The notes: generated by a model from the letters alone, not told the origin. Positions 8,250 to 16,667 are shown, numbered from the stretch's first letter. The stretch is 64,000 nucleotides of DNA from Mariniblastus sp. (GCA_011523945.1 WTFU01000162.1:31521-95520); one strand, 5' to 3'. Program-made: numbers and translations.

Positions 8250-9743
8250 ATGAACCGTTTTTGTCTTTGCGTTTTGGTCGCTTATTTAATCGTGGCTGAT
8301 GTTAATTTGAGTCTTATGGCGGGTGAACCTGGAAAAGCAGGAGATCAGCCAAACATTCTATGGATCGTAGGTGAGAATTTAAAACTCGATTTAGGGTGCT
8401 ATGGAGCCAAGAACGTGCGTACTCCCAATCTCGATAAATTGGCTAGCGGTGGTGTGATGTACACCCGTGTTTTTTCAACTTCCCCGGTATGCGCTCCTAG
8501 TCGAAGTGCCTTTTTTGTAGGGATGTATCAGACGACGACGGATATGCACAATATGCGATCCCATCGAAGCGATGGTTACCGTCTACCTGATGGGGTAAGG
8601 CCCTTATCGCACCGTTTGAAGGATGTTGGATATTATACAGCGAATATCAAAACGATCGGAGAGGAAGTCGTCGGTTCGGGGAAGCTGGATTTAAATTTTG
8701 TTGAAGAAGGGAAGTTGTACGATTCGAATCGTTGGGAAGATTTGAAATCAAATCAGCCATTTTTCGCACAAGTGAATACGTTGGAAGCCGAGTATGATAT
8801 TTACGATCGACAAACATGGCGACAGCCACGCGTTGAATGGAAGGGAGAGAAGACGCATGAGAAAATCGCAACTGAAGAAAACGTCACTCCCCCGCCCTAC
8901 TATCCAGATCATCCCGTTGTAAAAAAGGAATGGGCTCGCTATCTCAACTCAATTTCTGGAATGGATCGCTCGGTTGGGAAGATACTTAACCAGCTAAAAG
9001 AAGATGGGCTCGCGGATAACACAATCATCATGTTTTTTGGTGACAACGGCAGAATCGAGCCTCGAGGGATCCATTGGTGCTACGATACCGGATTACATGT
9101 TCCAATGATTATTCACTGGCCGGCAAATTTTCCCGAACCGAACGGCTATCGAGCAGGGACGGTTAATGAACAGGTGATTAGTTTGATCGATTTGACCCCC
9201 ACGACGCTTGGGTTTGCAGGAATTGATCCGCCCTTTGGAATGCAGGGGCGTAAATTCATGGGGGCAGAGTTACCACCGCCTAGGAAATATGCATTCTCAG
9301 CGAGAGATCGGATCGATGAGACCGTAAATCGCATACGGAGCGTCCGCGGAAAACGATATCACTACATTAAAAACTACTATCCTGATCGACATTTTACTTC
9401 CCTCAACCGCTACAAGGAAAAATGTTTTCCGATCAAACCGTTGATGAGAAAGCTAATGTCAGAAGGTAAATTGTCAGGCGCAGCGGCTGATTTAATGTCC
9501 CCCACGGTTGCTCCGGAACAGTTGTTCGATACCTGGGAGGATCCCCACGAGATCAATAATTTGGCGGAATCTGACTCACCTGAACATCAGGCCATATTAT
9601 TGCGCATGCGACAGGCATTGGATTTGTGGATTATTGAAACGAATGATCGTGGCAATTTTCCAGAGCCCCCCGAGGTTGTTGCTCCGTTCGAAAAAGAAAT
9701 GCATGACTGGTTTGGAACTCCGACCTGGTATCAAAAAAAATAA
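8250..9743 (+). CDS. Sulfatase with atypical active-site residues
   Basis: A 497-residue S1-type sulfatase starting at the ATG at 8250, preceded by AGGATGAAGG; a TTG nine bases upstream is less likely. A signal peptide is followed by NILWIVGEN, and the formylglycine motif C-A-P-S-R starts at Cys81. Overall it resembles the heparan N-sulfatase/iduronate-sulfatase side of the family. Two departures stand out: the first metal pair, normally Asp-Asp or Glu-Asp, reads Glu42-Asn43; and the substrate-binding lysine of the usual R-G-K-x-W-x-Y-D stretch is missing (RGIHWCYD). The GDNG second metal site is intact. It may have an altered substrate or reduced activity. A PLD-like gene follows about 45 bases downstream. 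Confidence 0.9.
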   Translation: MNRFCLCVLVAYLIVADVNLSLMAGEPGKAGDQPNILWIVGENLKLDLGCYGAKNVRTPNLDKLASGGVMYTRVFSTSPVCAPSRSAFFVGMYQTTTDMHNMRSHRSDGYRLPDGVRPLSHRLKDVGYYTANIKTIGEEVVGSGKLDLNFVEEGKLYDSNRWEDLKSNQPFFAQVNTLEAEYDIYDRQTWRQPRVEWKGEKTHEKIATEENVTPPPYYPDHPVVKKEWARYLNSISGMDRSVGKILNQLKEDGLADNTIIMFFGDNGRIEPRGIHWCYDTGLHVPMIIHWPANFPEPNGYRAGTVNEQVISLIDLTPTTLGFAGIDPPFGMQGRKFMGAELPPPRKYAFSARDRIDETVNRIRSVRGKRYHYIKNYYPDRHFTSLNRYKEKCFPIKPLMRKLMSEGKLSGAAADLMSPTVAPEQLFDTWEDPHEINNLAESDSPEHQAILLRMRQALDLWIIETNDRGNFPEPPEVVAPFEKEMHDWFGTPTWYQKK

Positions 9744-9788
9744 TCAATGCATTAGCTGATCGATACGATCCTTTCAGGAAAATTAGTG

Positions 9789-10463
9789 ATGGACAAACAG
9801 CAACTCATAGCCAATTTGAGAGCCACCCTGGAAGACTATCGAATGACTCGAGGTGAGAAGCGAGCATTAAAGGAACGAATGGAAGGGCGTTCTCGATCCG
9901 AGAGGGACAGTTTGCGCCATGAGGCGTTTGAGTTGGCACGAGGGGAGTTGTCTAGCCCGCAGGCAGTTGAAATTACGAAATGGCTGGAGTCGGTTGTAAA
10001 GCTTCTGGTATTAGAGCCAGTTTCGTCCGATCTTCAGTCGGAGGCCTTCTTCAGCCCAGAGGATAACTGTGTCGCGAAATTAGTTTCTTTATTAATGCTC
10101 GCGCGCAAGTCAATTGATATTTGCGTATTTACAATCACGGACGATCGAATTGCTTCGGCGATTCTTGATGCGCATCGACGGAAAGTTGCCATCCGAATAA
10201 TCACGGACGATGAAAAGGCGGAAGATCTCGGTTCCGATGTTTTTCATCTTCGGGACGTGGGGGTTCCGGTGCGTACCGATAAAAACCCAGATCACATGCA
10301 TCACAAATATGCGTTATTTGATCGTGAGCGACTTTTAACGGGAAGCTACAACTGGACGCGCAGTGCGGCTTTTCGGAACGAAGAGAATTTTATCGTCACG
10401 AACGACGCTAAGCTGGTGAAACGGTTTGGCATTCATTTTGACCGACTTTGGAAAAAGTATTAG
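9789..10463 (+). CDS. PLD-family protein with a single HKD motif (Nuc-like)
   Basis: A 224-residue protein; a GTG at 9786 directly precedes the ATG at 9789. The C-terminal half (about residues 85-220) is a phospholipase-D-like domain with one H-x-K-x4-D motif starting at His171, followed by GSYNWT. One-motif members such as Nuc endonuclease and mitochondrial PLD6 work as dimers and cut DNA, RNA or cardiolipin. The N-terminal 75 residues form a charged helical module (EDYRMTRGEKRALKERME) that I do not recognise. There is no signal peptide. It lies about 45 bases after the sulfatase on the same strand and may share its transcript, though a functional link is not evident. Confidence 0.85.
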   Translation: MDKQQLIANLRATLEDYRMTRGEKRALKERMEGRSRSERDSLRHEAFELARGELSSPQAVEITKWLESVVKLLVLEPVSSDLQSEAFFSPEDNCVAKLVSLLMLARKSIDICVFTITDDRIASAILDAHRRKVAIRIITDDEKAEDLGSDVFHLRDVGVPVRTDKNPDHMHHKYALFDRERLLTGSYNWTRSAAFRNEENFIVTNDAKLVKRFGIHFDRLWKKY

Positions 10464-10512
10464 TTGTTGGGCAAGTTGGCTGTAATTTCACAGGCGTTTC
10501 GCGCAGCTCTCA

Positions 10513-10544
10513 GTTGAAATGTTGAAATGTTGAAATGTTGAAAT
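10513..10544 (+). repeat. Tandem octamer repeat, (GTTGAAAT) x 4
   Basis: Four exact head-to-tail copies of the 8-base unit GTTGAAAT. The tract lies in the spacer between the PLD-like gene and the lipoprotein gene. It is a simple-sequence tract liable to change copy number by slippage. Confidence 0.95.
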
Positions 10545-10571
10545 ATTAGGTTGTGGTAGTTTTCCGACCAC

Positions 10572-10593
10572 TAGCATTTGGATTCAAATGCTA
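10572..10593. repeat. REP-like palindrome
   Basis: TAGCATTTG and CAAATGCTA form a perfect 9-base stem around a GATT loop. No T-run follows on either strand, which argues against a terminator. Read on the minus strand it begins with GTAG, the tetranucleotide often found at the foot of REP elements mobilised by RAYT (TnpREP) transposases. No second copy was noticed in the window, so REP membership is a guess. Confidence 0.5.
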
Positions 10594-10719
10594 CGGGAAG
10601 GATGGAAGCCAGTCGGTGCGTTATGTCAGTGCTGGGCGGGAAATGAAAATTTGCGTTTTTGAACGTTTTGGGTGATACTCCCTTCACTTCCAAAAATGCT
10701 GTTTAGCCTCGAATCTCAA

Positions 10720-11193
10720 ATGAAAAATCGACGTTTCCCTAGTTGCTCAGGCGCAGTCCTGTGCTTTTTTGCTGTTTGCTTCTTTTTGATGGCGATCGGT
10801 TGCGAAGGCCCACCCGTTTCTGACCAGGAACAGGGGGATGTCTACGGGCAATTGAACTCGATTCAATCCTGCTATTTGCAGTATTTAATGCAGTACAACA
10901 AGGCACCGGCATCAGCCGACGATTTGGCTCCACTCCTTGAGCAGGCGGGTTTAACGGGGCCGGATGTTTTCCGTTCTTCAAGAGATGGCGCAGATTTTGT
11001 CATATTCTGGGGAGTAAAGCCCAATCTTCAGGGGGGCGGAAATATTGTGCTTGGTCATGAGGCTTCCGGTGTGGATGACCAATGGGTTGTCATGACATCG
11101 ATGGGAGTCGTCGCGATGTCGGCGGCAGAATTTCGAGAGGCCGAGTTTCCCAAGGGACATTCCGCTCCAGCTGGATTAACTGATTCGGAGTGA
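10720..11193 (+). CDS. Small lipoprotein with pilin-like helical region
   Basis: A 157-residue protein from the ATG at 10720; an upstream frame start at 10672 would place 16 residues before the signal. Residues 1-27 form a lipoprotein signal ending in LMAIGC, so it should be lipid-anchored. The mature part begins with a helix-like stretch and a segment (YLQYLMQYNKAPASADDLAP) that resembles the 'length of run, proline, D-D-L' pattern seen in the periplasmic domains of type II pseudopilins. It lies 56 bases upstream of a DUF1559 prepilin-like gene on the same strand, an arrangement that suggests joint expression. No precise function is known. Confidence 0.75.
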   Translation: MKNRRFPSCSGAVLCFFAVCFFLMAIGCEGPPVSDQEQGDVYGQLNSIQSCYLQYLMQYNKAPASADDLAPLLEQAGLTGPDVFRSSRDGADFVIFWGVKPNLQGGGNIVLGHEASGVDDQWVVMTSMGVVAMSAAEFREAEFPKGHSAPAGLTDSE

Positions 11194-11249
11194 TCGTTGA
11201 TTCAAGAGATCTGACTTCATTAATTTTTTATTTAGCAGCGAGTTAGTTT

Positions 11250-12116
11250 ATGAACGGTTCACGAAATAAGGGGTTCACCCTAGTCGAGTTGTTAGTGGTG
11301 ATTGCCATCATTGGAATTTTGATTGGAATGTTGTTGCCGGCGGTGCAGCAGGTCCGTGAGGCTGCGCGACGGACTGCGTGCTCCAACAATTTAAAGCAAA
11401 TTGGAATTGCGATCCATGATTACGAAAGCTCGTTGCAGTTATTTCCTGATGGAGGTAAGAACTGGTGGGCCGGTAGAAGGAAACAGGGTAGTGTTCCCAG
11501 GATGGCACCTGATCAAAATTGGGGTTGGCTCTACCAGATTCTACCCTTTATCGAGCAAAATAATCTCTATGACGAACCCAACGATGCGATCGTAAGACGG
11601 ACACCGGTCCCCGCCTATTTTTGTGCTTCCCGCCGTCCACCAACGGTACTTGGAGGAACGCGGGCAGTGAATGATTACGCGGGGAATGGCGGTTTAAGAC
11701 TCAACGGAGGAGGACTTGGTAACTGGGGCGATGGTAAAAATGGCGGCGTGATTGTAAGAGGAGGGTTTGCCCCCGAGGTCAACTTTGGTTCCATTACAGA
11801 CGGTTCTTCCAATACGATTCTCGCTGGCGAAAAAGCATTAAACCCAAGAGATTACGATCGCTTCAGTACCGCCGATAATGAAGGGTACACCAGCGGATGG
11901 GACTGGGACATTATCCGCTGGGGAGATTTGTTGCCGTGTTCCGATCGAGAGGCAAATTCTGCTGACTATCGGTTCGGTTCCGCACACTCCGGTGGAGTCA
12001 ATATGGTTTTTGTTGATGGCTCCGTTCACTTTATTCAACGGAATGTTGATCTCGATGTTTATAAAAACGCGATTCAACGTGATGACGGAAGTGCGTCGAA
12101 TATATTTGATGAGTGA
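11250..12116 (+). CDS. DUF1559-domain prepilin-like protein
   Basis: A 288-residue protein with a class III prepilin signal: a short basic leader (NGSRNKG), then FTLVELLVVIAIIGIL starting at residue 9, with Glu at position 5 of the mature protein. A prepilin peptidase should cut after the Gly. The DUF1559 domain follows (AARRTACSNNLKQIGIAIHDYE), and the C-terminal H-x9-DGSVHF motif (HSGGVNMVFVDGSVHFI) is typical. This family is greatly expanded in Planctomycetes and its members are thought to be exported by a type II/IV-pilus-like machine; their role is still uncertain. It is probably cotranscribed with the lipoprotein gene upstream, and a very stable hairpin follows. Confidence 0.95.
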   Translation: MNGSRNKGFTLVELLVVIAIIGILIGMLLPAVQQVREAARRTACSNNLKQIGIAIHDYESSLQLFPDGGKNWWAGRRKQGSVPRMAPDQNWGWLYQILPFIEQNNLYDEPNDAIVRRTPVPAYFCASRRPPTVLGGTRAVNDYAGNGGLRLNGGGLGNWGDGKNGGVIVRGGFAPEVNFGSITDGSSNTILAGEKALNPRDYDRFSTADNEGYTSGWDWDIIRWGDLLPCSDREANSADYRFGSAHSGGVNMVFVDGSVHFIQRNVDLDVYKNAIQRDDGSASNIFDE

Positions 12117-12169
12117 TTGACGAAGAGTTCATGCAATGATTCTTGCGTGGCGTGATATATTCAATTTTG

Positions 12170-12204
12170 AAAAGCCGATGGTTTCTTGGAAATCATCGGC
12201 TTTC
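12170..12204 (+). terminator. Strong hairpin after the DUF1559 gene
   Basis: GAAAGCCGATGGTTTC pairs with GAAATCATCGGCTTTC across a TTG loop, giving about 16 pairs with one G-T pair. It is 54 bases past the DUF1559 stop. The flanks are only modestly T-rich, so it may end or stabilise the transcript. Confidence 0.6.
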
Positions 12205-12549
12205 TTCATGCCTGGATTTTCGTCTTTCATTCCGTCACAAAAATTGCCTTGTGGATGAGCCTGGTTGCAATGTTGGCCTTGCCGTATCTCGTAGTTGCTA
12301 GCGTCAGAAGAAGAGTCTGGTAATGTGTTTACCCTCACTTTCCGTATGCGGTGCTTGCGACAAATAAATTAGGGTAGGTTATCGAAGGCACTTGATTTAG
12401 TTTATAGACAACTCGGTGACCTGTTTTAAAGATTCGACCAACAAGATAAACGACTTGTTTGGAGAGAGTTCTAGCGGGTATGAGAAGTGATTTCCGAAGG
12501 AATGGAACGCTGGAAGATATTAGCCTTACCCCCATGGAAGGGAGTACGC
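12205..12549. other. Intergenic region upstream of the DUF1570-like gene
   Basis: About 345 bases after the hairpin. Open frames on the minus strand here have no family features. A ribosome-binding sequence, GGAAGGGAG, sits just before the ATG at 12550. I see no RNA gene or repeat. Confidence 0.45.
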
Positions 12550-13626
12550 ATGAGCGTGCGACTGATTCAAGTTTGTTGTCTTTGCAGTTTGCTGCTTGGA
12601 TTTGCCAATTCTGAAGTGACCAGCGGTTTTGATGGACGAGGGCTGCCGCGAGGTAAAGTCGAGAGTGCGAATTTTGTTGTTTATGCTGCGGATTATCGTT
12701 TGGCGACACAAATCAGTCAGCGAGCAGAGGCATATCGCAAGTCTTTGGCAATTGAATGGACTGGTCAAGAATTGGCTCCCTGGAGCCAGAAGTGCCCAAT
12801 AGAAGTGGAATTAGGAGGCGCCTCGAGTGGCGAAACCAGTTTCGCATTTGTTGATCAACCCAATGGTCGTGGTTATCCCATTGAATGGCAGATGAAGATT
12901 CGGGGACCGTATGAGCGAGTGTTAGATTCGGTTCTACCGCATGAAATTACCCATACGATCTTTGCGACTCATTTTGGGCAGCCGTTGCCGAGGTGGGCTG
13001 ATGAAGGCGCGTGTACGATGGTCGAACATGAGCTGGAAAAGAATAAAAATCACCAATTGCTAATGGAATTCTTACATTCCAAGCCATCGATGGGAATTCC
13101 ATTTAATCGCATGTTCGTAATGCGATCTTATCCTCGTCAAATTCTTCCGCTTTACGCTCAGGGCTATAGCGTCGCCAAATTTCTGATCTATCAGGGCGGG
13201 AAGCAAAGATTTGTTGAATACATCGGGGAGGGGCTGAAGCAGGATGAAATGAATCGTGGTTCTGCTGGGTGGAGTGCGGTAACTGCGGAATTCTACGGAT
13301 ATAAAGATCTATCAGAACTGCAGACGTCATGGATTAAGTGGGTTGGTGATGGGAGTGACGAATTCGTTTTAAAGACTGCTGGAAATCCGTATTCAAAAAT
13401 GGCTTTCGAAAACGGCTCGGACTCTACCTATGCAATTAATACCCAGCCATCCGAAAAAGTTGCAACACTTAATATGGGGAGAGCTGAAAATAGTTTTTCT
13501 GAAAAGACTGCCGCTCCGATGGAGAGTCGTAACTCACAAGTGAGTAACAAGACTCGCGCTTTTGAGATTCCGATTTATCGACACCCAAAGAATATGAGTC
13601 AAGGTGCCAAGCCAGTTTTACGTTGA
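12550..13626 (+). CDS. DUF1570-like secreted metallopeptidase
   Basis: A 358-residue protein. The ATG at 12550 is chosen because GGAAGGGAG lies just upstream and it begins a clean signal peptide (RLIQVCCLCSLLLGFA); a longer frame from 12487 is less likely. The zinc-peptidase motif H-E-I-T-H is at residues 131-135, with a downstream WADEGA Glu152 as the probable third ligand, the gluzincin arrangement of the MA clan. The region resembles DUF1570 proteins common in Planctomycetes. The last 70 residues are polar and low in structure. It probably acts outside the cytoplasm; its substrate is unknown. It stands alone on its strand with 58 bases to the next start. Confidence 0.8.
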   Translation: MSVRLIQVCCLCSLLLGFANSEVTSGFDGRGLPRGKVESANFVVYAADYRLATQISQRAEAYRKSLAIEWTGQELAPWSQKCPIEVELGGASSGETSFAFVDQPNGRGYPIEWQMKIRGPYERVLDSVLPHEITHTIFATHFGQPLPRWADEGACTMVEHELEKNKNHQLLMEFLHSKPSMGIPFNRMFVMRSYPRQILPLYAQGYSVAKFLIYQGGKQRFVEYIGEGLKQDEMNRGSAGWSAVTAEFYGYKDLSELQTSWIKWVGDGSDEFVLKTAGNPYSKMAFENGSDSTYAINTQPSEKVATLNMGRAENSFSEKTAAPMESRNSQVSNKTRAFEIPIYRHPKNMSQGAKPVLR

Positions 13627-13684
13627 GGTTTGTAAGAACTTGACATTTCTTAAATAAACCAGTGGTTCCTTGAAGGTCCGTAGT

Positions 13685-14380
13685 ATGGGGTTCTGGAAGT
13701 TCTTATTCGGTAGGCGTCAATTTACGTACTTTGATGATGCCTATGCTTTTACTCGCGAATCTCTCTGGAGTTCACTTCAGGATACGCTGAAGTCGGAACG
13801 CTATACCGATAAGCCGGTTTGGCTGGTTGTTCATTTTTTTGACACGTTTACCTGGCTGCAGGATCGGCTCGAAGAAAGTGGCATCGCCTATGAGATTGAG
13901 ATGTCGGAAGTAGATGCCAAACGATTAGGCTATGATTCTCTGATTACTCAAAAAGGGGTCCGGCTGGTGCTGGCCGAGACGCTCCAAACCGTAAATGAGA
14001 TGTCGCGCCCGAATGTGGATTTAGAGAGATCATTGGCGATAATCGTACTTGAGCGTCATCCGTTGCTTGAGCATGACCTTCGAATTGAGAGAATTGCAAG
14101 GTGCTTTCCAATTCGGGTTGAGTATGGTCATTATCTCGCGCTCAACGATTCGGTGGTTCAAATGGTAGTGAACGAATCAACAGTAAAGATTCTGCAGCAA
14201 TTGGGAATGAACGAGCATGAACTAATCACAAGTACGATGTTGACTCGGCGTTTGAAAAAAGTACTCCAGCGGATGCAAGCGAGCTTTCAATTCGATCATG
14301 ATGCAGACTCGGCCAAAGAGTGGATCGAATTAAATTCGCGTAATGATGCTGACTTCTCGGGGAGAGAATCAAAAAGTTAG
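13685..14380 (+). CDS. Hypothetical protein resembling a degenerate SecA/SF2 helicase C-domain
   Basis: A 231-residue protein from the ATG at 13685 (a TTG at 13670 is an alternative). It has no signal peptide or membrane segment. I do not recognise a characterised family. The order of segments echoes the second RecA-like domain of SecA or SF2 helicases: a motif-IV-like strand and helix (PVWLVVHFFDTFTWLQDRL, about residues 43-61), a GVRLVLAET strand, then LAIIVLERHPLLEHDLRIERIARCF near the place of the arginine-finger helix. The consensus residues (TNMAGRGTD, QLRGRSGRQ) are not present, so ATP hydrolysis is unlikely. The likeness is by eye only. It converges on the M28 peptidase gene with seven bases between stops. 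Confidence 0.6.
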   Translation: MGFWKFLFGRRQFTYFDDAYAFTRESLWSSLQDTLKSERYTDKPVWLVVHFFDTFTWLQDRLEESGIAYEIEMSEVDAKRLGYDSLITQKGVRLVLAETLQTVNEMSRPNVDLERSLAIIVLERHPLLEHDLRIERIARCFPIRVEYGHYLALNDSVVQMVVNESTVKILQQLGMNEHELITSTMLTRRLKKVLQRMQASFQFDHDADSAKEWIELNSRNDADFSGRESKS

Positions 14381-14387
14381 AGGGGGT

Positions 14388-16187
14388 TTAGATTAGCAGA
14401 ATCGCGAGGGAGAATAACAACGCTGAAGCGCAGGTGGAGAGGATTGAAAATGAAAATCGCACCCAGGGTGAGGTTAGGGCTAAAGCAGGAAGTAGAGTCG
14501 TCGACACAAAAGCGATTCGCCCCATCATAATCATCGGCATTCGGAAACCAACTGCGTCGTAAAATAGGCGTTCCAAGGGGAGCCAGACTAGCCCTAGCGC
14601 GGCGCCGCCAACGACAAGAGTTATCGTTAGGCCAAGTTTACCGGCATTTGTAGCCTTGGAATAGGTGGATGCTGTAAGGACTGCTGGAAGAATGAATAGG
14701 TAGCTGGCCCCGTTGACGTAAATCGAGGTAAGAAAGCAGAGGCTGATCCAAAGTGCAAGGATTCCGATCAGCAGAAGCTCCGGTTTCATGAATTTTGCTG
14801 CGATAGTTGACGTAGCTCCAGCGATAGCAAAGCCTGCCGCCCAGTATCCCAGCAGAAGGGCTGTTGGATTTTGAGGCCAATCCAGTTGCAAATGATCTTC
14901 TAAGCGAACCAGTGTTTGTAACTCAAAAGTAATAATGTATATCAAACAAATTGTTAGGGCAGGGATCGCCAGATTCGCGGTTGGAATTAGAATTGCTCGA
15001 AACCCAAGACGTGAAACAGCGTCTCGGGTTTGCATTGACTTTTTGATTCGTATCACGATTGCAAACAGGAATAAAAACAGTGCCAGCCCTGAAATGTAGA
15101 TAGACCAGTTTGCCGGCCAGCGAAGAATCAATTTCCCGAAAAGATCGAAATAGACCGCTTCGCTAGTGTTCGCCGGAGGAGGAGAGTCAAATTGCTCAAT
15201 TTGTGAAGAATTTAGGAGTGCACGCGTTAGCTCCAAGGCGTTGTTTCCATGGTGCTGCATACTACCGAGGTCACGATTCTTAAAATTATCGTCAGCGGTA
15301 TGGTAGTACTTGACTTTACCAATGTATGCAAAGTTGTACCCATGTATACCGGCACGCTTGAGAATTGAAAAGTCCGTATCTCTAGGGAGTCGCTTGTAGA
15401 CTTCGAAAAAAAGTGACGACGCAAATTTTGGGCCGCTGATCCTGTTGAAAACCGTTAGTAAGTCGTAGCTCTGGAGGCTGGTTTCAAACATACAGCTCGG
15501 CCCGCTGGTTCCGCGAGCCTCAAGGTTAATCGCAACTCCGATTTGCTGGGCGAGCGGATGTTCGGCAACAAACAGTCTGGCGCCCAGTAGGCCAAATTGG
15601 GCGTTGGGATTCCGTTCTTCTCCATCAGTAATTAAAAAAATTACCTCGCGTTCGGAGGCCGTTTCACCGGCAAGTATTCTCGCAATTTCCAGCAGCGAAG
15701 CGACTGCCACTCCGTCGTCGCTAACCCCCGGGCCGCTGGTGACTGAGTCGTAGTGTGCTACTAAAAGCAGTGGTTTTTTTGATTTAGGTGGTGGTGTAGA
15801 ACGCTTGCGTCTCGCGATGATATTGGTCAGTTCAATATCCAATTGGTTAGGCAAAACGCGTTGGTTCAGACGGGGGACGGATACAGTGCCATGCTGGAGT
15901 TCGACAGCATATCCCAGAGCTTCGAATTGGGATTTGATTTTCGTCCTTAATTCTTGGTGAGCAAGGCTCCCTGGAGGATGGGGGAGAGTGTCATCTATAA
16001 TCGTTTGAAGGATGCGATCGGCGCGCTCCGCGGAGAAACTGTCCTCGGAAATAGAGCTGGGCAAAGGTGTTGGTGGCCGATAGGCCATCACGCTGGCAAA
16101 GGCGATCGCGCTCCAAATCAACAAGGTTGTGATTAGTGGCCACGAGACAGGGCTGTGATTTTCAGGCGTGGTTGGAGCGGTGGGCAC
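14388..16187 (-). CDS. M28-family membrane metallopeptidase
   Basis: A 599-residue protein. One hydrophobic segment (about residues 16-36) precedes an M28 aminopeptidase domain: VAHYDSV with His145, then GVSDDGVAV with the bridging Asp157, then TDGEE with the catalytic Glu190 and ligand Glu191, and a final YHTADD histidine. The C-terminal half has about seven to eight membrane helices, an organisation like the Fxna/ERMP1 peptidases of eukaryotes. The peptidase domain should face the periplasm. It starts four bases after the end of tadA on the same strand, so it is translated from the same transcript. Substrate unknown. Confidence 0.9.
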   Translation of the reverse strand: MPTAPTTPENHSPVSWPLITTLLIWSAIAFASVMAYRPPTPLPSSISEDSFSAERADRILQTIIDDTLPHPPGSLAHQELRTKIKSQFEALGYAVELQHGTVSVPRLNQRVLPNQLDIELTNIIARRKRSTPPPKSKKPLLLVAHYDSVTSGPGVSDDGVAVASLLEIARILAGETASEREVIFLITDGEERNPNAQFGLLGARLFVAEHPLAQQIGVAINLEARGTSGPSCMFETSLQSYDLLTVFNRISGPKFASSLFFEVYKRLPRDTDFSILKRAGIHGYNFAYIGKVKYYHTADDNFKNRDLGSMQHHGNNALELTRALLNSSQIEQFDSPPPANTSEAVYFDLFGKLILRWPANWSIYISGLALFLFLFAIVIRIKKSMQTRDAVSRLGFRAILIPTANLAIPALTICLIYIITFELQTLVRLEDHLQLDWPQNPTALLLGYWAAGFAIAGATSTIAAKFMKPELLLIGILALWISLCFLTSIYVNGASYLFILPAVLTASTYSKATNAGKLGLTITLVVGGAALGLVWLPLERLFYDAVGFRMPMIMMGRIAFVSTTLLPALALTSPWVRFSFSILSTCASALLFSLAILLI

Positions 16188-16190
16188 GCT

Positions 16191-16667
16191 TTATTTTTTT
16201 CCAAGTTGACGTTTCGATTGAAAGAAATTCGTGAGGATCATACCGCACTGGGGGCCAAGGACTCCTGGAATAATCTGGGCCTGATGATTCGTGCGCGGAT
16301 CCGTCAATAGTTCGTACAGTGAGTGGACGGCTCCGCCTTTCGGGTCAGATGCTCCAAAGACAACGGTGGGGATCCGTGCCTGAATAATAGCGCCCGCGCA
16401 CATCGGGCAGGGTTCAAGAGTTGCGTAGAGCACGCAATCCTCCAATCGCCAATCACCGACTGCCTCGGCTGCCTGTGTGATTGCCAGCATTTCAGCGTGG
16501 GCAGTCGGATCTCGCAATTGTTCGCATAAATTATGTGCGGCACCAATAATTCGCTGACCTTTTACAATCACAGCACCAACTGGTACTTCATCCATTTGAC
16601 TCGCTGCAATTGCCTGGTCGAACGCGAGCTTCATGAAATGCTCGTGAGGAAATATCTCAAGGTTCAT
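16191..16667 (-). CDS. tadA: tRNA-specific adenosine deaminase TadA
   Basis: A 158-residue zinc deaminase. The motif H-A-E at residues 57-59 supplies the zinc ligand His57 and proton shuttle Glu59, and P-C-P-M-C at 86-90 supplies Cys87 and Cys90. It converts adenosine to inosine at the wobble position of tRNA-Arg(ACG) and works as a dimer in the cytoplasm. The length and the N-terminal motif [10 protein letters not shown] match TadA rather than guanine or cytosine deaminases. It lies between a DUF1080-type gene (65 bases upstream) and the M28 peptidase gene (3 bases downstream), all on the minus strand. A guanine deaminase role is the main alternative. Confidence 0.9.
   Translation of the reverse strand: MNLEIFPHEHFMKLAFDQAIAASQMDEVPVGAVIVKGQRIIGAAHNLCEQLRDPTAHAEMLAITQAAEAVGDWRLEDCVLYATLEPCPMCAGAIIQARIPTVVFGASDPKGGAVHSLYELLTDPRTNHQAQIIPGVLGPQCGMILTNFFQSKRQLGKK

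Noticed and set aside
10513..10544. CRISPR array
   Set aside because: The units are 8 bases and adjoin without spacers, so this is a simple tandem repeat.
12335..12709. 124-codon minus-strand open frame
   Set aside because: It overlaps the start and signal peptide of the DUF1570-like gene and shows no features of its own.
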